Assembly: GCF_031755915.1 (NCBI RefSeq)
Contig: NC_083389.1
Coordinates: 21,079,001-21,143,000, forward strand
Reading direction: 5' to 3'
Length of the DNA stretch: 64,000 nt
Source: Ziziphus jujuba
Lineage: Eukaryota; Streptophyta; Magnoliopsida; Rosales; Rhamnaceae
The notes below the pieces were generated by a model, which searched no databases, was not told the DNA's origin, and saw only the letters and a list, made by a program, of their open reading frames with translations. The position numbers and the translations under genes are program-made. Below, in pieces: positions 22,472 through 35,430 of the stretch (position 1 is its first letter; each line of letters opens with the position of its first letter).

Positions 22472-25180
22472 TCTAATTGACCCGTATCAAAATACCCCTA
22501 TTGACCAAGTTTGACCAAGTTGACTGTATATGGATCCCATGTTGACTTTTTCTATGGTTAAAATTTTGGTTTGACAGTTACATCATTGTGTAGAGCTCAT
22601 CGATACTAGTTTATTGACTGGTGGCATGCCAAATTTCGAGTTATTGATAAAAAGCTATGGTTTTAAGAAGTTTTAACCATCAATTTTATACTAATGTCCA
22701 AACCAGTCCCAAGTGTTTATCTGTTAGTGACCCAAGGCTCGATATAAGCCTTGGGAAGCCTGTCAAATAGGAGACAAATCTTAAAATATCCATTTTGTCC
22801 TCCAAAGCCAAGAAAATTCTCTTCAGACCCACGGGTCTAAACCAGGCTGTTTCAAACCTGTTTAACGTCCAACTGGGTCATCGCTATTTTGCCTAACTCT
22901 GGCCACCAACGTGATACATGGACCACACCTGGGGGAAGCCCACATGATGACGAGCTCGGCTGTGAAATTACACGGTGAACAGCTGGCCGACTCACCCAGA
23001 TCGGGCTGGCGAAGTCAATGGTGGCTAGTACGGTTGGTCACCAAATTTTCATGTTTTTCGACCCTTCTATGCTCCTTTTGCCCAGATTCTTTACCGTTTG
23101 AGAAATACGTCAATGGGAACTTTGACTGAGATTTCCATCAAGTTTTCCGACCATCGGAGACATCGTTGAACCACACCATTGTGTTTCTTATCTCTTGGGC
23201 TTTCTGTAGATATAAAGTTTGTAGATTTTGGACATGGTTTGATAAATTTTCTATTTTCGGGTCAATTAGTTAAATAGCAGATAAATTGGGACTGTGTTTG
23301 GATAAAATTGTTGGATTAGTGAAATTAGATATTAATAGGATACATTAGAAGGTTCAATTTTGAAAGATTGACTTTCATGTGAAAAGTCTCAATTTTGGGT
23401 ATTTGGTTCTAAGGGTACGCGGTATTATTGGACCTGTCGGTGTTCAATTTATGTAATTTTGTAGTTATACAAATCATTGTAAGACATTTGGTACATCCAA
23501 GTTTCTTTAGCATAGTTATTGGAGTCTGAGAAATATTTTATATTACAAACACTCGAGTTGAGTCTGGAGGCGATTCTATAGTGGAGTAGGAGTGAGCATC
23601 TGCAATATTGTGAGTGGTGATAATTTTAAAGTATTTTGGGCATGTAGTATAATATATATGTGGTTTAAGTATTTTATATATACATATCGTTTGATTTAAA
23701 TGTTCATTTTATACATATATGAGGATCTGCTTTTATATATATGTGTTATCATTTTATGTGACTTTTGTGAATATTTTAAATGGTTTCCAATTCTAATGAG
23801 TTCATAAATGGACTTGTGGTATTTAAATATTCTGGTATTTGAATTGAGGTTTTAAATCATTTTAAAAAATTATTTATTTGAGAAAGCAGATTGAAAATTA
23901 TATGATTTTAAGCATATTCAAATAGTTTATAATTTTATGTGCTTAAAATTGTTTTATGGTAATATATATTTTACTATGGTATTTTTGGTTTTAGCATGAA
24001 ATGATGATTTAAAAATTTTGAAATATTTAAATAAGCATTGTGTTTGAATATTAAATTATGATTTATAATATAGTATTGTTTGGAAAAGTATATACTGTAT
24101 TGTTTATTTTTAATTGATGTACTATATAGCACTAGTGTTTCAAATCAGTATTATATTATAGTGCATGAATTTGCCATAGTTCCATGAGGTTGGGTTCATC
24201 CCAACGGTTTATTATTGCCATAGGCCGTGAGGTTGGATTCATTCCAATGGTTTATTATTGCCATAGACTGTGAGGTTGGTACATCCCAACAATTTAATAT
24301 TTTCACGATACCTTTTGTATATTAAGGATCATAAGATGGGTATATCCCACGGTTTACAGTTTGGTATATCGTATGGCGCATTGTATATATTTTGAATATA
24401 TTGTTGATTTTCCAATATTGTAGTTATTACAGTACTTTCATAATTATTTTATGAAATTGTGTTTATAATATTTTATACTGACTATTTATATCTTGATTAA
24501 TAAATTTTATAATATTATGATGCTCGTTCACTTTATACCTTTTAAGCATCGATTTTATGATATTGAATTGAGATATAAGATTGGGTTTTATGAAATGGTT
24601 TTAAAAATGGGAACCTTTCAAAAGAGTGGAACGAGAGGTCTTGAGAGAAAGTTTTACGGAAATAAATTTTTGCTTTCCTATTATACTATGCCACTCACTG
24701 AGATTTTTTTGTCTCACGTTTTATTTTTTTTTAAATTCATTTCCCTAGGTTTGGGCAGTTAGTGACAGTCTACCTCGTGCATCACTTATCATTTCATTTT
24801 TTCCACAACAGCAGCAATATCTATCTTCCTTTATTTATCCTTATCTTTCTGGACTTATTTATTATTTATTTGTTCTTCTAAACTTTGTAAATATTCTTAG
24901 AATGCTCTAATCTAAGTATTGGGCATAGTAAAGTCCGTATTATATATATGTGCAGTTATGGTCTATAGTATAATAAGATGGTTGTGGACCATAGTTGTGG
25001 ACTTTTATACTGTTGTGGTTTTATAATTATATATTAAGGTATTATTGATAATGCTTGTATTCGTTTGTTCACGTTTTAAGTGAGATTTCATTGGATATAC
25101 TCTAAGAATTATTCAGTGGGACTTCACTAGACGAGACCACCCTGGAGATCCTGGGAGGATTCTCGAGATGGGTCGTGTCA
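22472..25180. mobile_element. LTR B, about 2.7 kb, older relative of LTR A
   Basis: Ends GGGTCGTGTCA at 25180 and starts near 22472 as TCTAATTGACCC, apparently a mutated TGTAA start. Flanks AAAAT (22467-22471) and AAATT (25181-25185) look like a target duplication with one mismatch. Homology to A is clear, for example ATCGATACTAGTTTATTGAC against GTCGATACGAGTTCACAGAC, with CpG sites in A changed to TpG or CpA. The 72- and 89-codon plus frames inside (22911-23129, 24493-24762) have no domain. Confidence 0.75.
24171..24300. repeat. Three-unit tandem repeat in LTR B, period 43-44 bp
   Basis: Units begin TTGCCATAG at 24171, 24215 and 24258. Each carries a GTGAGGTTGG-like word and an ATCCCAACGG-like word, ending TTTATTA. 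A looser fourth unit follows (ATCATAAGATGGGTATATCC). LTR C has a diverged counterpart near 28230-28405 with ATCCCATxxG motifs. Confidence 0.8.
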
Positions 25181-26463
25181 AAATTGTCGTTCTTTCTTTA
25201 AATCAACTATCTTCATATCTTATTCTGGAGGAAGTTCTTTTCTCTTAACATTCTTTTGTGGGTTTGATTTAACTAGGTTCACAAAGGTCTCCTTTGAAGT
25301 GGATAGAGTAATAACTTCATCAATATATCTAAGTCCTCACTTGTCATTTGACTCTTTTCCAATGCTTAATAGATGGTCAAGTCTTGTAGGGCCCTTAACA
25401 AGTTTTTAAATAGTCTTTCTAGCTTGTCCCAACTCTTTCATTAACAAGCTCTTCTTAGTCTTCATCCTTCAGCCAATTCATTAAAAGAAGTCTTAAAAAA
25501 TCTTACTTTATCAAAAAGAGAATTCTTAAAAGCTTATACATCTTTCAAAATTTGCAATCTCCTTTGTGAGCTTAATTTTCTTCTCATGTTTTTCTTTTGA
25601 CATAGTAATCATCTCTTCATTCACTTTCTTTTTCTCTTTAAGCTTCAAACTCATTTTAATAAGCTTCTTTTTCATCTCCAAGATTTCATAAAACAAATTA
25701 TCATAATTGTTTTTTCAAGTCATTTTCATGAAGATCATCATTAGAATCTTCACTTTGAGCATAAAATTAAGGAGATCTTACTATGGCTAAAAGTATGAGA
25801 AGTCATAAAAGAAATGTATTTTATCATCTCACCAACTATATCATTGTCACTAAATTCATTGGTGTCTTCATTTGAATCAATAGAAGCTGTATATAGAATT
25901 TTCTTTTTCCTTCTCCCCATAAAAGACTTGTTCTTCCTCTTATTTAGATATTCATTTGCAATATGTCCATATCTCTGACACATATGATATTGAATTTGTC
26001 ATTCCTCATTGTTATGTGAATTCCTTTTCTCTTTTTGGCTCCTTTTAGATGTATCTTCGCTTTTACTTTTCAAGAACTTCTTTAATTTGTTTCACAAACA
26101 TAGCGATATCTTTTTCATTTATCTTAAGATTATTATCATTTGAACCAATATTTTACAATTTTTCATAGATCATCTTCAATGCAAAATCCTTCTCCTTTTT
26201 AGGTGGAGGAAGTGTCATATTGAAACTTCTAAATGACTCAACTAGCTCATAAATCAGCATAATTTCAATGTTTTTTCTTTTCTCAATGGTGATCACTTTG
26301 GCTTGAAATCTCTTTAGTAGTATCTTATAATTTTGCTAATAAGCTTAGAGTCATGAATTTTTATTTTAAGATTGTGATAGAAGTTCACAATCTCATTGAA
26401 TATTGCATTGATGTCAAGATAGTTCCATTATGATATTCTCAAATTTAGTGGTCAACATCTGAA
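25181..26463 (-). pseudogene. Copia gag middle piece, degenerate
   Basis: Minus-strand Gag of a large plant copia element. From N to C: TKFENIIMEL (near 26440), KILLKRFQAKVITIEKRKNI (about 26330-26270), LIYELVESF, then the zinc-knuckle remnant YHMCQRYGHIANEYLNKR near 25990. In that knuckle the first and last Cys of CxxC-x4-H-x4-C are Tyr. After it comes an acidic stretch (SIDSNEDTNEFSDND), a Lys/Glu-rich coiled-coil-like part (about 25700-25560), and GPTRLDHLLSIGKESNDK (near 25370), a signature of this Gag type. Stops and frameshifts are many. It is cut by LTR C at 26463 and LTR B at 25181. Confidence 0.85.
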
Positions 26464-29252
26464 TCTAACATCCCCTCTAAAATAATGCCTGAAATTTTTT
26501 AAACTTTGATAAAGTTTGACAAACTAGACCTTTTATGGGTCTCAAGTTTGACTTTATATGGTCAATGTTTTGGTTTGGTCAGTATATTGTGGCATAGAGT
26601 ATGTCGATACAATTTCATAAACTTATAGCACACCAAATTTCAAGTTACGGTCGAACAATTATTGTTCTAGAAAGTTTCGAGCATTGATATTATATCAATG
26701 TCTAAACTAGTCTTAAATTTTTGGTTGCTAGTGACCTAAGGCCCTATATAAGTGTTAAGGAGCATGTCCAACAATGAACAAATTCCAAAATATCCATTTT
26801 GTCCCCTAAACCCAAAAAGTCTCTCTCCAGACTTAAGGACCCAAATAGGGTCAACCTGAGCCCATTTGAACACCAAACAGGGTTGTCATCATTTTTTCTT
26901 TTTTCAGCCACCAACAAGGTGCATGCACTGGCTAGCCAGGTAGCTGCTTGTTGTCCAATGACTACACATGCCAAATTTTCGACCATCTACCGCTGGCCAT
27001 GCCCACTTTGAGCTAGCGAAACCGACAGTGGCTATCCAATGGACTATCGAAGATTTTGGCATTTTTTGGCCATTCCAAGCCAATCCATATCTAAATCCAT
27101 TCTCATGTTTTGTTTGCTAAGATTCCTCACAGTTTGACAGATCTTTCAATGGAAAGTTTGGCTGAGTTTTTCGCTGACTTTTTGGGCCACCAATGACAAT
27201 TTTAAACTAAGGTAAGCACACTAATATATTCCTTATAAGGCTTTCTATTGATATAAAATTTGTAAATTTTGGATACTATTTGATAATTTTTCTATTTTTG
27301 AGTCAATTAGTAAAATATCGAATAAATTTAGACTGTGTTAGAATAAAAGTTGATCAAATTGGATAAAATTGAAGTTGAATTAGTTTAATTAGATATTTAT
27401 AGGACCCAATAGAAGGTCAAGTTTCATAAAATTTGGCTTTTAGGGTGAAAAACCCCAATTTTATATGCTACGTTCTGAGGGTTTACAGTATAATTGACCC
27501 CTCGGTATCTAATTTATGTAATTTTATAGTTGTATGAATTATTTTGAGATATTTGTTACATACCTATGTTTTTGGTTTAATTGTTAGAGCCTGAGAAATA
27601 TTACACGTACTCATGTTGAGCCTAGAGGTGATTATATGGAGGCAACAAAGTTAGCATCAATAGTACTTGTAAGTGGTTAAATTTTTAAATGAATTTAGGC
27701 ATATACTAGGATAATATATATACATGGTTTGAATATGACACATTTATGATTTGATTTAAATGTTTATTTTTTACGTATATAAATATTGGTTTTCACGTAT
27801 ATATGTTACCATTTGTTATGACTTATGATAAGATTTTTAATGCTTTCAAATTCTAATAAGTTCATAATGAACTCGCGAATATTGGTATTAAAATATATTG
27901 GTGATTAAATCAATATTTAGTCCTTCTGAAAAATAGTTCATTTTGAAAAAGTATTGAAAATTATATATTTTTAAGTGCTTAAAAATGGTTTATGATGATA
28001 TATTTCATTGTTGAAATTAATATTTTAGCATGAAATGATGATTTGGAATTTTTGAAATATGCAAATAAATGGATGGATTTGAATATTAATTATGCTTTAT
28101 GGTACAATATTATTTGGAAAAGTATGATTTAACAAATATTGTTTTATGGATATTATACTATTATTTTCAATTAGTGTACCATATAATACCAGTGTCTTTG
28201 TTCAATATTATACTATAGAGCGAAGGTTTGCCATGATGCCTAAAGAACTCTAAGCATCATGAGGTGAATTCATCCCATGAGTTCATTGTTACCACTATTT
28301 CTTTCGTACAATAAGGATCATGAGATAGGTTTATCCCACAGGTTTGTATTGCCATAATTCTTTTATAACACTAAGGGTCGTAACATGGGTTCATCCCATA
28401 GGTTCCTTTTCTTTTACTGCCTGATGGTGTTTCAGGACACCGTGCACCACTTGACAGTATTAAGTATATTGTCTGATACATTGTTTATGTTTTTCAATAC
28501 ATTGTTGATTTTTTTATGTTTATGGTTTTACTGCACTTTCATAGTTATTTTGGTGAAATTATGTTTATATATTTTTATACTCAACATTTATATTATGATT
28601 GATCCAATTTGTAATATTTTTACTGGTCATTGATTTATACTATTAGAGTATTGGTCTTATGATATTGATTCGGGATACAAGTTTAGATTTTTAAATAAGA
28701 AACCTTTCAAAAGAGAATGAGAAATCTTCAGAAAAAAGAATTATAAAAATAAAATATTATTTTTCTATTTTAATATACCACTTACTGAAATATTTTTATC
28801 TCACATTTATTTGTTTTTAAATTTGTTCCCAAGATCCAAGCAATTAGTTGGTAATCTACCTCAAGTGTCACTTGTTATTCCATGTTCCCACTACAGCAAT
28901 AGTATTTATCTTTCTTTGTTCATCTTTATTTTCCTAGACTTATTCTCAACAGTCATTTTACATATACTTTTAGAATATTTTGACCTAAAATATGGACATA
29001 GTAGTGACTCCATCATGCACATGTAAAAATGGCTTGTAGTATGAAAAGCTATATATGTTGATTATAGTAGTAGGCCTATATGCTATTATGACTCCATCTT
29101 CATATATTGAGGTATTATGTAATATTTGCATATGTTTGTTTGTCCACAATGACATAAGGTACCATTGGATTTTCTCTATGGATTGCCCAGTGGGACTTCC
29201 TTAGACGGGAGCACCAGGGAGTCTTGAGAAGTTTTCCAAGGCAAGTCTTGTC
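26464..29252. mobile_element. LTR C, about 2.8 kb, relative of LTR B
   Basis: Starts TCTAACATCCCCTC (TG start mutated to TC) and ends AGTCTTGTCA. It is collinear with B: GTCGATACAATTTCATAAAC near 26606, the glycine-to-proline GGCCCTATATAAGTG segment near 26740, and the shared tail CCCAGTGGGACTTC near 29187. Flanking 5-mers CTGAA and TGAAA do not form a clean target duplication. The copia gag reads on across it. Short plus and minus frames inside (26744-26986, 28385-28633, 28811-29026) show no motifs. Confidence 0.75.
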
Positions 29253-29627
29253 ATGAAACTTTTTAATCTCTTCACAAATGTATTTCTTTTATGAGTTAGG
29301 TTTAAAATATCTTATGCATCCTTGGCTACTTCACAAATCAGAACTTTATAAACTCATCAGTAATCAAGGCACAAAAGATAGCATTTAATGTCTTAGAATT
29401 TCAAAAACTAATAGTTATCTCTTTATTTGTTCACTGAACCATAAACTTTGGTATCTTTACATAACAGAAGTACATAATTGGAGCATTCCAGCCATTGACA
29501 ATTGCATACCAAACTCTCTCATATAAAATCTTTAGGAAAATTTTCATCCTAGTTTCCAAAAATTATAGTTTGAACCATTTCGTAGCGGAGTATGCACAAC
29601 AGAATTACTTTTTCTTGTTATATCCAT
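29253..29627 (-). pseudogene. Copia gag N-terminal piece
   Basis: The minus-strand ATG at 29627 begins MDITRKSNSVVHTPLRNGSN and goes on YNFWK, the xGxNYxxWK signature at the N-terminus of copia Gag (DUF4219/UBN2 type). After a stop, other frames give LYERVWYAIVNGW and KTLNAIFCALITDEFIKF, matching the ERVWxAIxxGW and NAxxxALxxDEF parts of that family. It lies 55 bp inside the primer site and stops at LTR C. At least two stops and several indels; not functional. Confidence 0.8.
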
Positions 29628-29681
29628 TTTCTATAACCAAAAAATTACACCAAGGCTGTCAAACCCAAATGTGGTGAATCA

Positions 29682-29693
29682 GCTTTGATACCA
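29682..29693 (-). other. Copia primer-binding site, tRNA-Met type
   Basis: Minus strand TGGTATCAAAGC, one transition from the standard TGGTATCAGAGC. It lies directly upstream of the copia gag start, which marks the 5' LTR as beginning at about 29694 and extending to higher coordinates. Confidence 0.75.
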
Positions 29694-29748
29694 AAAATCT
29701 TGAAAAACTCCTAAGAGGGAAAATTCTACTCTTTTTAATTTTAGCAAT

Positions 29749-31080
29749 TGTAATGCCCAAGAAACCTCGAGCCTAAGTTAGTTGTAACACACAACTTTAA
29801 GGGAAAAAAAGTATTTTTAATTGTGTGTATTTATTTAATTGATTAATTGTTTGTTTGTTTTATTTATTAAAGAAAACAAATATTAGTTATTTATTTTGTT
29901 TTATTATTTGAGTTAGTAATAATAATTATGTTATAATTATATTATCATTAGAGTTAGACTAGGGTTAGATCTAGATCTTTTTATATCTATGCTTTAAAGT
30001 GGGAATAGAATTTTCAGGTGTAAGAGTTAAGATACATTAGTTTTCTCTTCCCTTCCTAGCAGGCCTAAATGATTGATTAGGATTTTAGTTTTGAGATCTA
30101 TCTTTAATTGTTTAAATTAATTAAGTTTTTCTTTTGTAATTGGAGGTTATCATTGAACTTTGGGTATCTCAGAGTGTAAAGAAAAGGATTTAGAAGTTTT
30201 GAAGGATAACGAAGGTTAGGATTTTTATGCTTATGTGTCAATTTGATCTTTCAAAAGATTTATATGAGTTATGGGATTAATTTGTAGGATTATGTTGAAG
30301 TTTAAATTTTGAAACCCTAATTTGAAATTTCTGCAGGAATCTGAATAACATGATCATTTAGATTTGATTTTAAATAACTAAAACTCTGTTTGACTTCAAA
30401 TATTTTATGAATGATACTTAGATATCTTTACAAATCTATAAAAATTTATTTGGCCTGATTTGGATATGTTTTCAAGTTGATAAGCAACTTAAAATTTGTA
30501 TTTCCTATATCAACTTTTTTTTAAAATATAAAGTGTACTAAAGTCTAAAATTTCAAATATATTTTTAATATTTTGCACTTTATTAAAATTAATACAGTTT
30601 AACATCAATCATGTAAAACAATGGTTACATCTGATAGTCAAAAGTTAAATATAATCTAAATTATAATAAATTAAAAAAGAAACGTTTAAATTGTTAAATT
30701 AAAAAAATTAAATATTTAATTTACAAATTCTAAAAAATGAAAAAAAAAAAAAAAAGTGAAGTACAATTAACCCTACCAATCAAAACGTTTTAATGTAGAA
30801 TGTCTTTTGTACGCTTGGAAAGATCCTCGTAGCAAGCAAAGATGCTTACAATGAGAGGCATATTTTTGGGCCACTTTCACTTGTTAAAAAATCTTCAATT
30901 TGAATTTTCTCATCAAAAATGTTGGAAATAAAAATTAAAAATATACTGAATGTCTTCACCGCAGTATCAAATAAAAAGATAATTAAAAATAACAAAGTCT
31001 CACATAACTATAATTTTCTTCTTTGTAATGTTATATACAATGTTAGATATTTTCTTCGAAAAAAAATTAACCTCATGTAA
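29749..31080. other. AT-rich stretch with an LTR-like start
   Basis: TGTAATGCCCAAGAAACCTC at 29749 has the form of a plant gypsy LTR start, so the copia 5' LTR may be interrupted only 55 bp from its end. No matching LTR end was found. The sequence to about 30420 (a TTTCTGCAGGAATCTG word near 30330) could belong to it; from 30420 to 31080 nothing is recognised. Confidence 0.3.
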
Positions 31081-33637
31081 TTTTTTTTTTTTTTTCTGTC
31101 TTTAACCCCACGTAATTTAAGGAACGTTAAGTTGCCACTCAATTTGACTTTCTTCCCCCTTCTATCTTTAACAAAATGATGACTTGGTTTAGAATTACAT
31201 TTATATATATATATATATATATATATACATACTCCAGTTATATTTTTTAGGTAGGAAAATAGGGTAAATTTCAATAGCCCCTTTTTTTTAAAACACAAAA
31301 AAAAATCCCATAGTAGGGCTAAAAAAAATAAAATAAAAAGGTGAAAGAACTATATATACTGAAAATTTTCAAAATAGAGATCTAAATTTTTCAAGTTCGA
31401 GATTCATTTATATAACTAACCAAACAAATGAGGTAATTTGAAATTTATCCAACAAAAATGAATCATAATGGGTGAAAATTTTCAAAATAGAAATGTATTT
31501 TTGCAAAATGTGCAAAATAAAGATACATATACTAAAATTTACCGAAATGAGAACGATGTCTCAACGAAACCCAAAAAAAAAAAAAAAAAAAAAAAAAATT
31601 TAAAAAAATAATCAACCATGCCTCAATATTGCAAGATTTTCTTTCCAAAAACAATTAAGATTTTGAGTAAAAAAAATTGCAAAACTAATCAATAGGAGAG
31701 TAAGTATACGGATAAATATTTTAAATTTTTAAATTTTTTTTGTTTTTCCAAGTCCAGGTAATCATTGTTTTCACAAATTTATTGGGAAAATTTTTGACAT
31801 GTTTATCACTTGCTAGTTGCCATTTAGATAGCCCCAACACAGTTGATCAATGGGCTAGTAGGTATAGCAGTACTAAAGAATCGGGTAAAGAGGGAACAAA
31901 GCGTGTAAGATTTCCATGTGGTCGGCAGGATCATTGGGTACCCCAAAAATTCACAAAAATATAAAACATGTTTTTTATTTTATGTTTTTTACTTTTTTAT
32001 TTTTTTTCATAGAGCAAAAGACTAACGACTCATCCTATATTGATAGGACCCAAGAGACCCTACACATAGAAAAAGACTCGCAATCTCATCAATAATCACA
32101 TAAAACTCCATAAATATGACTTTTTTCAACTATTATGGTGGGTTTGGTTGGTTAACGGTGCCAATTCCACCAATTAGTCCTAAGTAAAAACCAAAAAGCC
32201 TTTTGTGGGTTTGTGGTCTCTCAAGGGTCAAAAACAAAACTTGATAGGGGTTCATGCATGGAACAAATTAGGGGTCAGCATCAGGCGGAGGAAAAAGAAA
32301 AAGAGAATTAGACAAGAGAATATTGGTTGTGATACTAAGATGGTGACCTATAATGACATTTTTCTAACTGTTTATGGCTTACTTGTAATCTGGACACAAG
32401 GGATCTGCACTAAATTATACTTTCAGTCATTTTCTCTTTTTCATTTTATTTTTTACCAAATTCATCAAGTTGTCACAGGCAAAAATTATAATAAAAACAT
32501 CTTCTATAAAAATATAGATTGTGATCTATATTGCATAAAAGTTAAAATAGTTTGCTATCTATAAATGGTGTAAATATTTATTTAATAAAAGTTAATTAAA
32601 ATATCAATTTTTGCTGGATTTACCTTTAAAAAAAAAAGAATTATATTCTTAACAAGAATTGTTTTTAATTTTTTATTGCATTATAGCATGTAACGAAACT
32701 TTTTAAAAATAGATAGTTACCTTCATAACGTAGATTTTTTTTTTCTATTATCATTTTGACAAAGTCACGAAATAGATTCATTCAAAATTATTTTTTAAAT
32801 GTTTGTTTTTTATTTTTGATATTGCAGAAAAAATTTAGTAATCCATAGAACCATTAAAAATGCTTTATGCAATGAAAATATGCAAGATCAAAATCAAGTC
32901 CACAAATTATGTTAAAGGTACAAATATTTTATAAATTTTGTGCTCATTCAATATATACTCTTGGATTATGGTACTCTAAATTAATTAATGATCTTTATAA
33001 TTGAGGGCTGGACTTTAGGCATGAGTCACTATATTCATGAGTATTATTGGTGCACCATTGACCATATTCTTTGAAATTAAATTATTTGATTTTTTTTTTT
33101 TTTAAGTACTTTGTGAGTTCCAGAGTACAATTACTATAAGGAAAATTACAAACACTATAACTTGAAGTACATAAGTTATGGTCCGGCAAGCCAAGCCACT
33201 ACTTCATCTGGCAAAAACTATCTATGAAAAAATATGGTAGGTCTTCCATGTATTTGAATTCGTATGGGAAATAAAAAAGTTTTTAAAAAAAATACGTATA
33301 TATTCATATTATATGTACCAGCTGTTTCTTTCAAGCAAATATATATATATATATATATAATATGTATATAATACGTACCTTTTTATTTATTTATTTTGCT
33401 TAAAATAATACGACCTAATTGAGTATAGTCTTGTCACTATAATGACAGCATAAACAAATGTGCTATAATAATTTCTTGTTTGAATCAATATATAATTATA
33501 TATTTAGAAATAGATTAACAAAAAGCTGTGGGAGATCATCGATTTGACGCTACATGTTGGTTTTATTAGTGTTATATATATAAAACATGCAAGACTTCCT
33601 GATGTCATGTCTATATATGATGTGTGCAATATTCACC

Positions 33638-33673
<36 letters not shown>

Positions 33674-34080
33674 TTCGCAATAAGGCCGATCCATTGAACA
33701 TTAACTCACTTTAAGCTAATATGGGAAAGAAAGTTACTGGTAATTTTGCGCTATTGGTGCTTAATATTTTTTTTTATAGTAAAGTTTCTTTGTAGTTTTT
33801 AGGGAAAGTCTATAAGGCCCAATTTTCTTTTTGGAAAAGAAGCTTTCAATAATTAAAGTCAGTAAATTGGTGATGCTCTTTCATCCCTTCTTTCAACAAA
33901 GTCTGCTTTATTGTGTCCTTTTGTTTCTAAAGGAACAGACCTAACTAATCCTCAATATCATTGCCATCATTTTTTAAAAGAGGGTTTTTATTCAACATTA
34001 ATAGCAATCACGTTTCTTTACATGGCACCTAGTACTGGTTTGGTTTCTGTCACTCTCTAGCTTTTTGCATGTTTCTGTTA
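31081..34080. other. AT-rich intergenic stretch, no gene recognised
   Basis: Poly(T) at 31081-31095, poly(A) at about 31572-31598, (AT)n at 31202-31227, 33339-33358 and 33641-33669. Plus frames at 31740-31964 and 32205-32564 carry no domain; the first includes an in-frame RYSSTKESGKEGTKRVRFP stretch I cannot place. Nothing else supported. Confidence 0.45.
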
Positions 34081-35430
34081 TATTCACTCCGAAGCGGCAT
34101 AAAGCTTTATACAAATTAACGAAGGGAATTGATCTTTGATAGGGCTTTTATCCATGAATTGATTGCTTCTTTTACATGTATTATGAATTTAAACTTCTGA
34201 GTAACCGGTTTTTTTTTTTTTTTCTTTTATCAAGTACATGATTTCTGTTATCAATTTGATAACGTATTTGACTTTTTTGTTTTTGAAAATCATTTTGAAA
34301 TTTTTTTCTTCAAATTTATAGTTATTTAAAGCACCTTACAAATTTTAAATATTACTAATTAAAACTAACAAACATTTAAAAAAAGTAAATTACATAAATA
34401 AATAAATAAACTAAAGTCAATATATTATCAACGACGTTTGAGTAAACTTATATAGAGGCATATTCCATGTGCCAATATTTTGACAAATTATCGTGGCAAT
34501 TAAAATGACTCGTAATTGAATTTTGTATGAAAGATCCATTTGGTGTTGATCTCTATTGAATTACCTCTCTTTTCAATACGCAAGCTTTCAAAGGTGAATT
34601 CTTGTTATATTTGTACCATCCTTACATTCTCACGTATTTGTTTGTTGGAATTGTATAATATATTAAATTTTGAACCTAAAATCTCAAAAATCATATTTTG
34701 AGTGAATTATCATTACATTTACTAGATTTAGCAATAGATCATGCTTGAATAGGCTCATATTATGTTGTGTCATTTTTTTATTAGAATTTTCAAGTCCAAT
34801 CACAATTTGTTAAACTAATGGGTGGAAATATAAAATGAAAACTCATACATTAAAACAACATGTATCTCATTGACAACTCATTTAACTTGTTATGGGGAAA
34901 AGAATAATCAAAAGAAACTTAGTCTTATAACAAAGTATATTTAATATTAAATCTATTGGACAACTTCACATCTAAATAAAATTAAACCCAAAAGAATGAG
35001 GAAAAAAAAAAAAAAGATATCTAAGTAATATTATTTTTCACGCTACAATTCTTCTCAGCCTAATAGTTTTATAATAAAAGTTAGAATTCTTTTATTAATA
35101 TAATAAAATTACTGAAAATATTAATTTTAACGGTTTCACCATATTAATAAAATAAATCTTTAATAAGCTGACTTGTTATGGACCTAATATGTTTTTATAC
35201 TGATTCTTTTTTTGGGTAATTTTTTATACTGATTCGATAAGTGTCAATCGGCTGTGCGAATTTTAGCAGGTTTAACATTTATATTATGTTAATAATTATT
35301 CTTTATCTTTATACGTGTTCTGTTATAATTATTCACTGCCATGTGGCATAAAAGCCTTATACAGATTAACAAAGGGAATTGATCATTTGATTGGGTTTTT
35401 ACCCACTAATTAATTGCTCCTGTAATTTAC
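34081..35430. repeat. Direct repeat pair, about 1.25 kb apart
   Basis: About 100 bp at 34081-34185 recurs at 35330-35425. Shared words are TTCACT, GTGGCATAAA-like, TTATACAxATTAACxAAGGG, AATTGATC, and TTTATCCAxxAATTGATTGCT-like text. It could be the ends of a small non-autonomous LTR element or an old segmental duplication; no terminal TG/CA or target duplication is evident. Confidence 0.6.

Larger units (their letters stand above)
17145..29693 (-). mobile_element. Copia-like element, gag only, with three LTR insertions
   Basis: A composite on the minus strand: primer site at 29693, gag in three pieces (29627-29253, 26463-25181, 22466-22080), non-coding sequence at about 22080-20390 and 17365-17159, then polypurine tract. 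After removing the three LTR insertions about 4 kb of copia internal sequence remains. No protease, integrase, RT or RNase H motif is seen, so the element was non-autonomous or lost pol by deletion. The gag pieces resume collinearly across insertions C and B, which is the main evidence that they are one element. Confidence 0.7.

Noticed and set aside
22472..29252. LTR B and LTR C as the 5' and 3' LTRs of a single element
   Set aside because: The sequence between them is copia gag that continues beyond C (29253-29627) and beyond B (22466 downward), and there is no primer site or polypurine tract beside either LTR.
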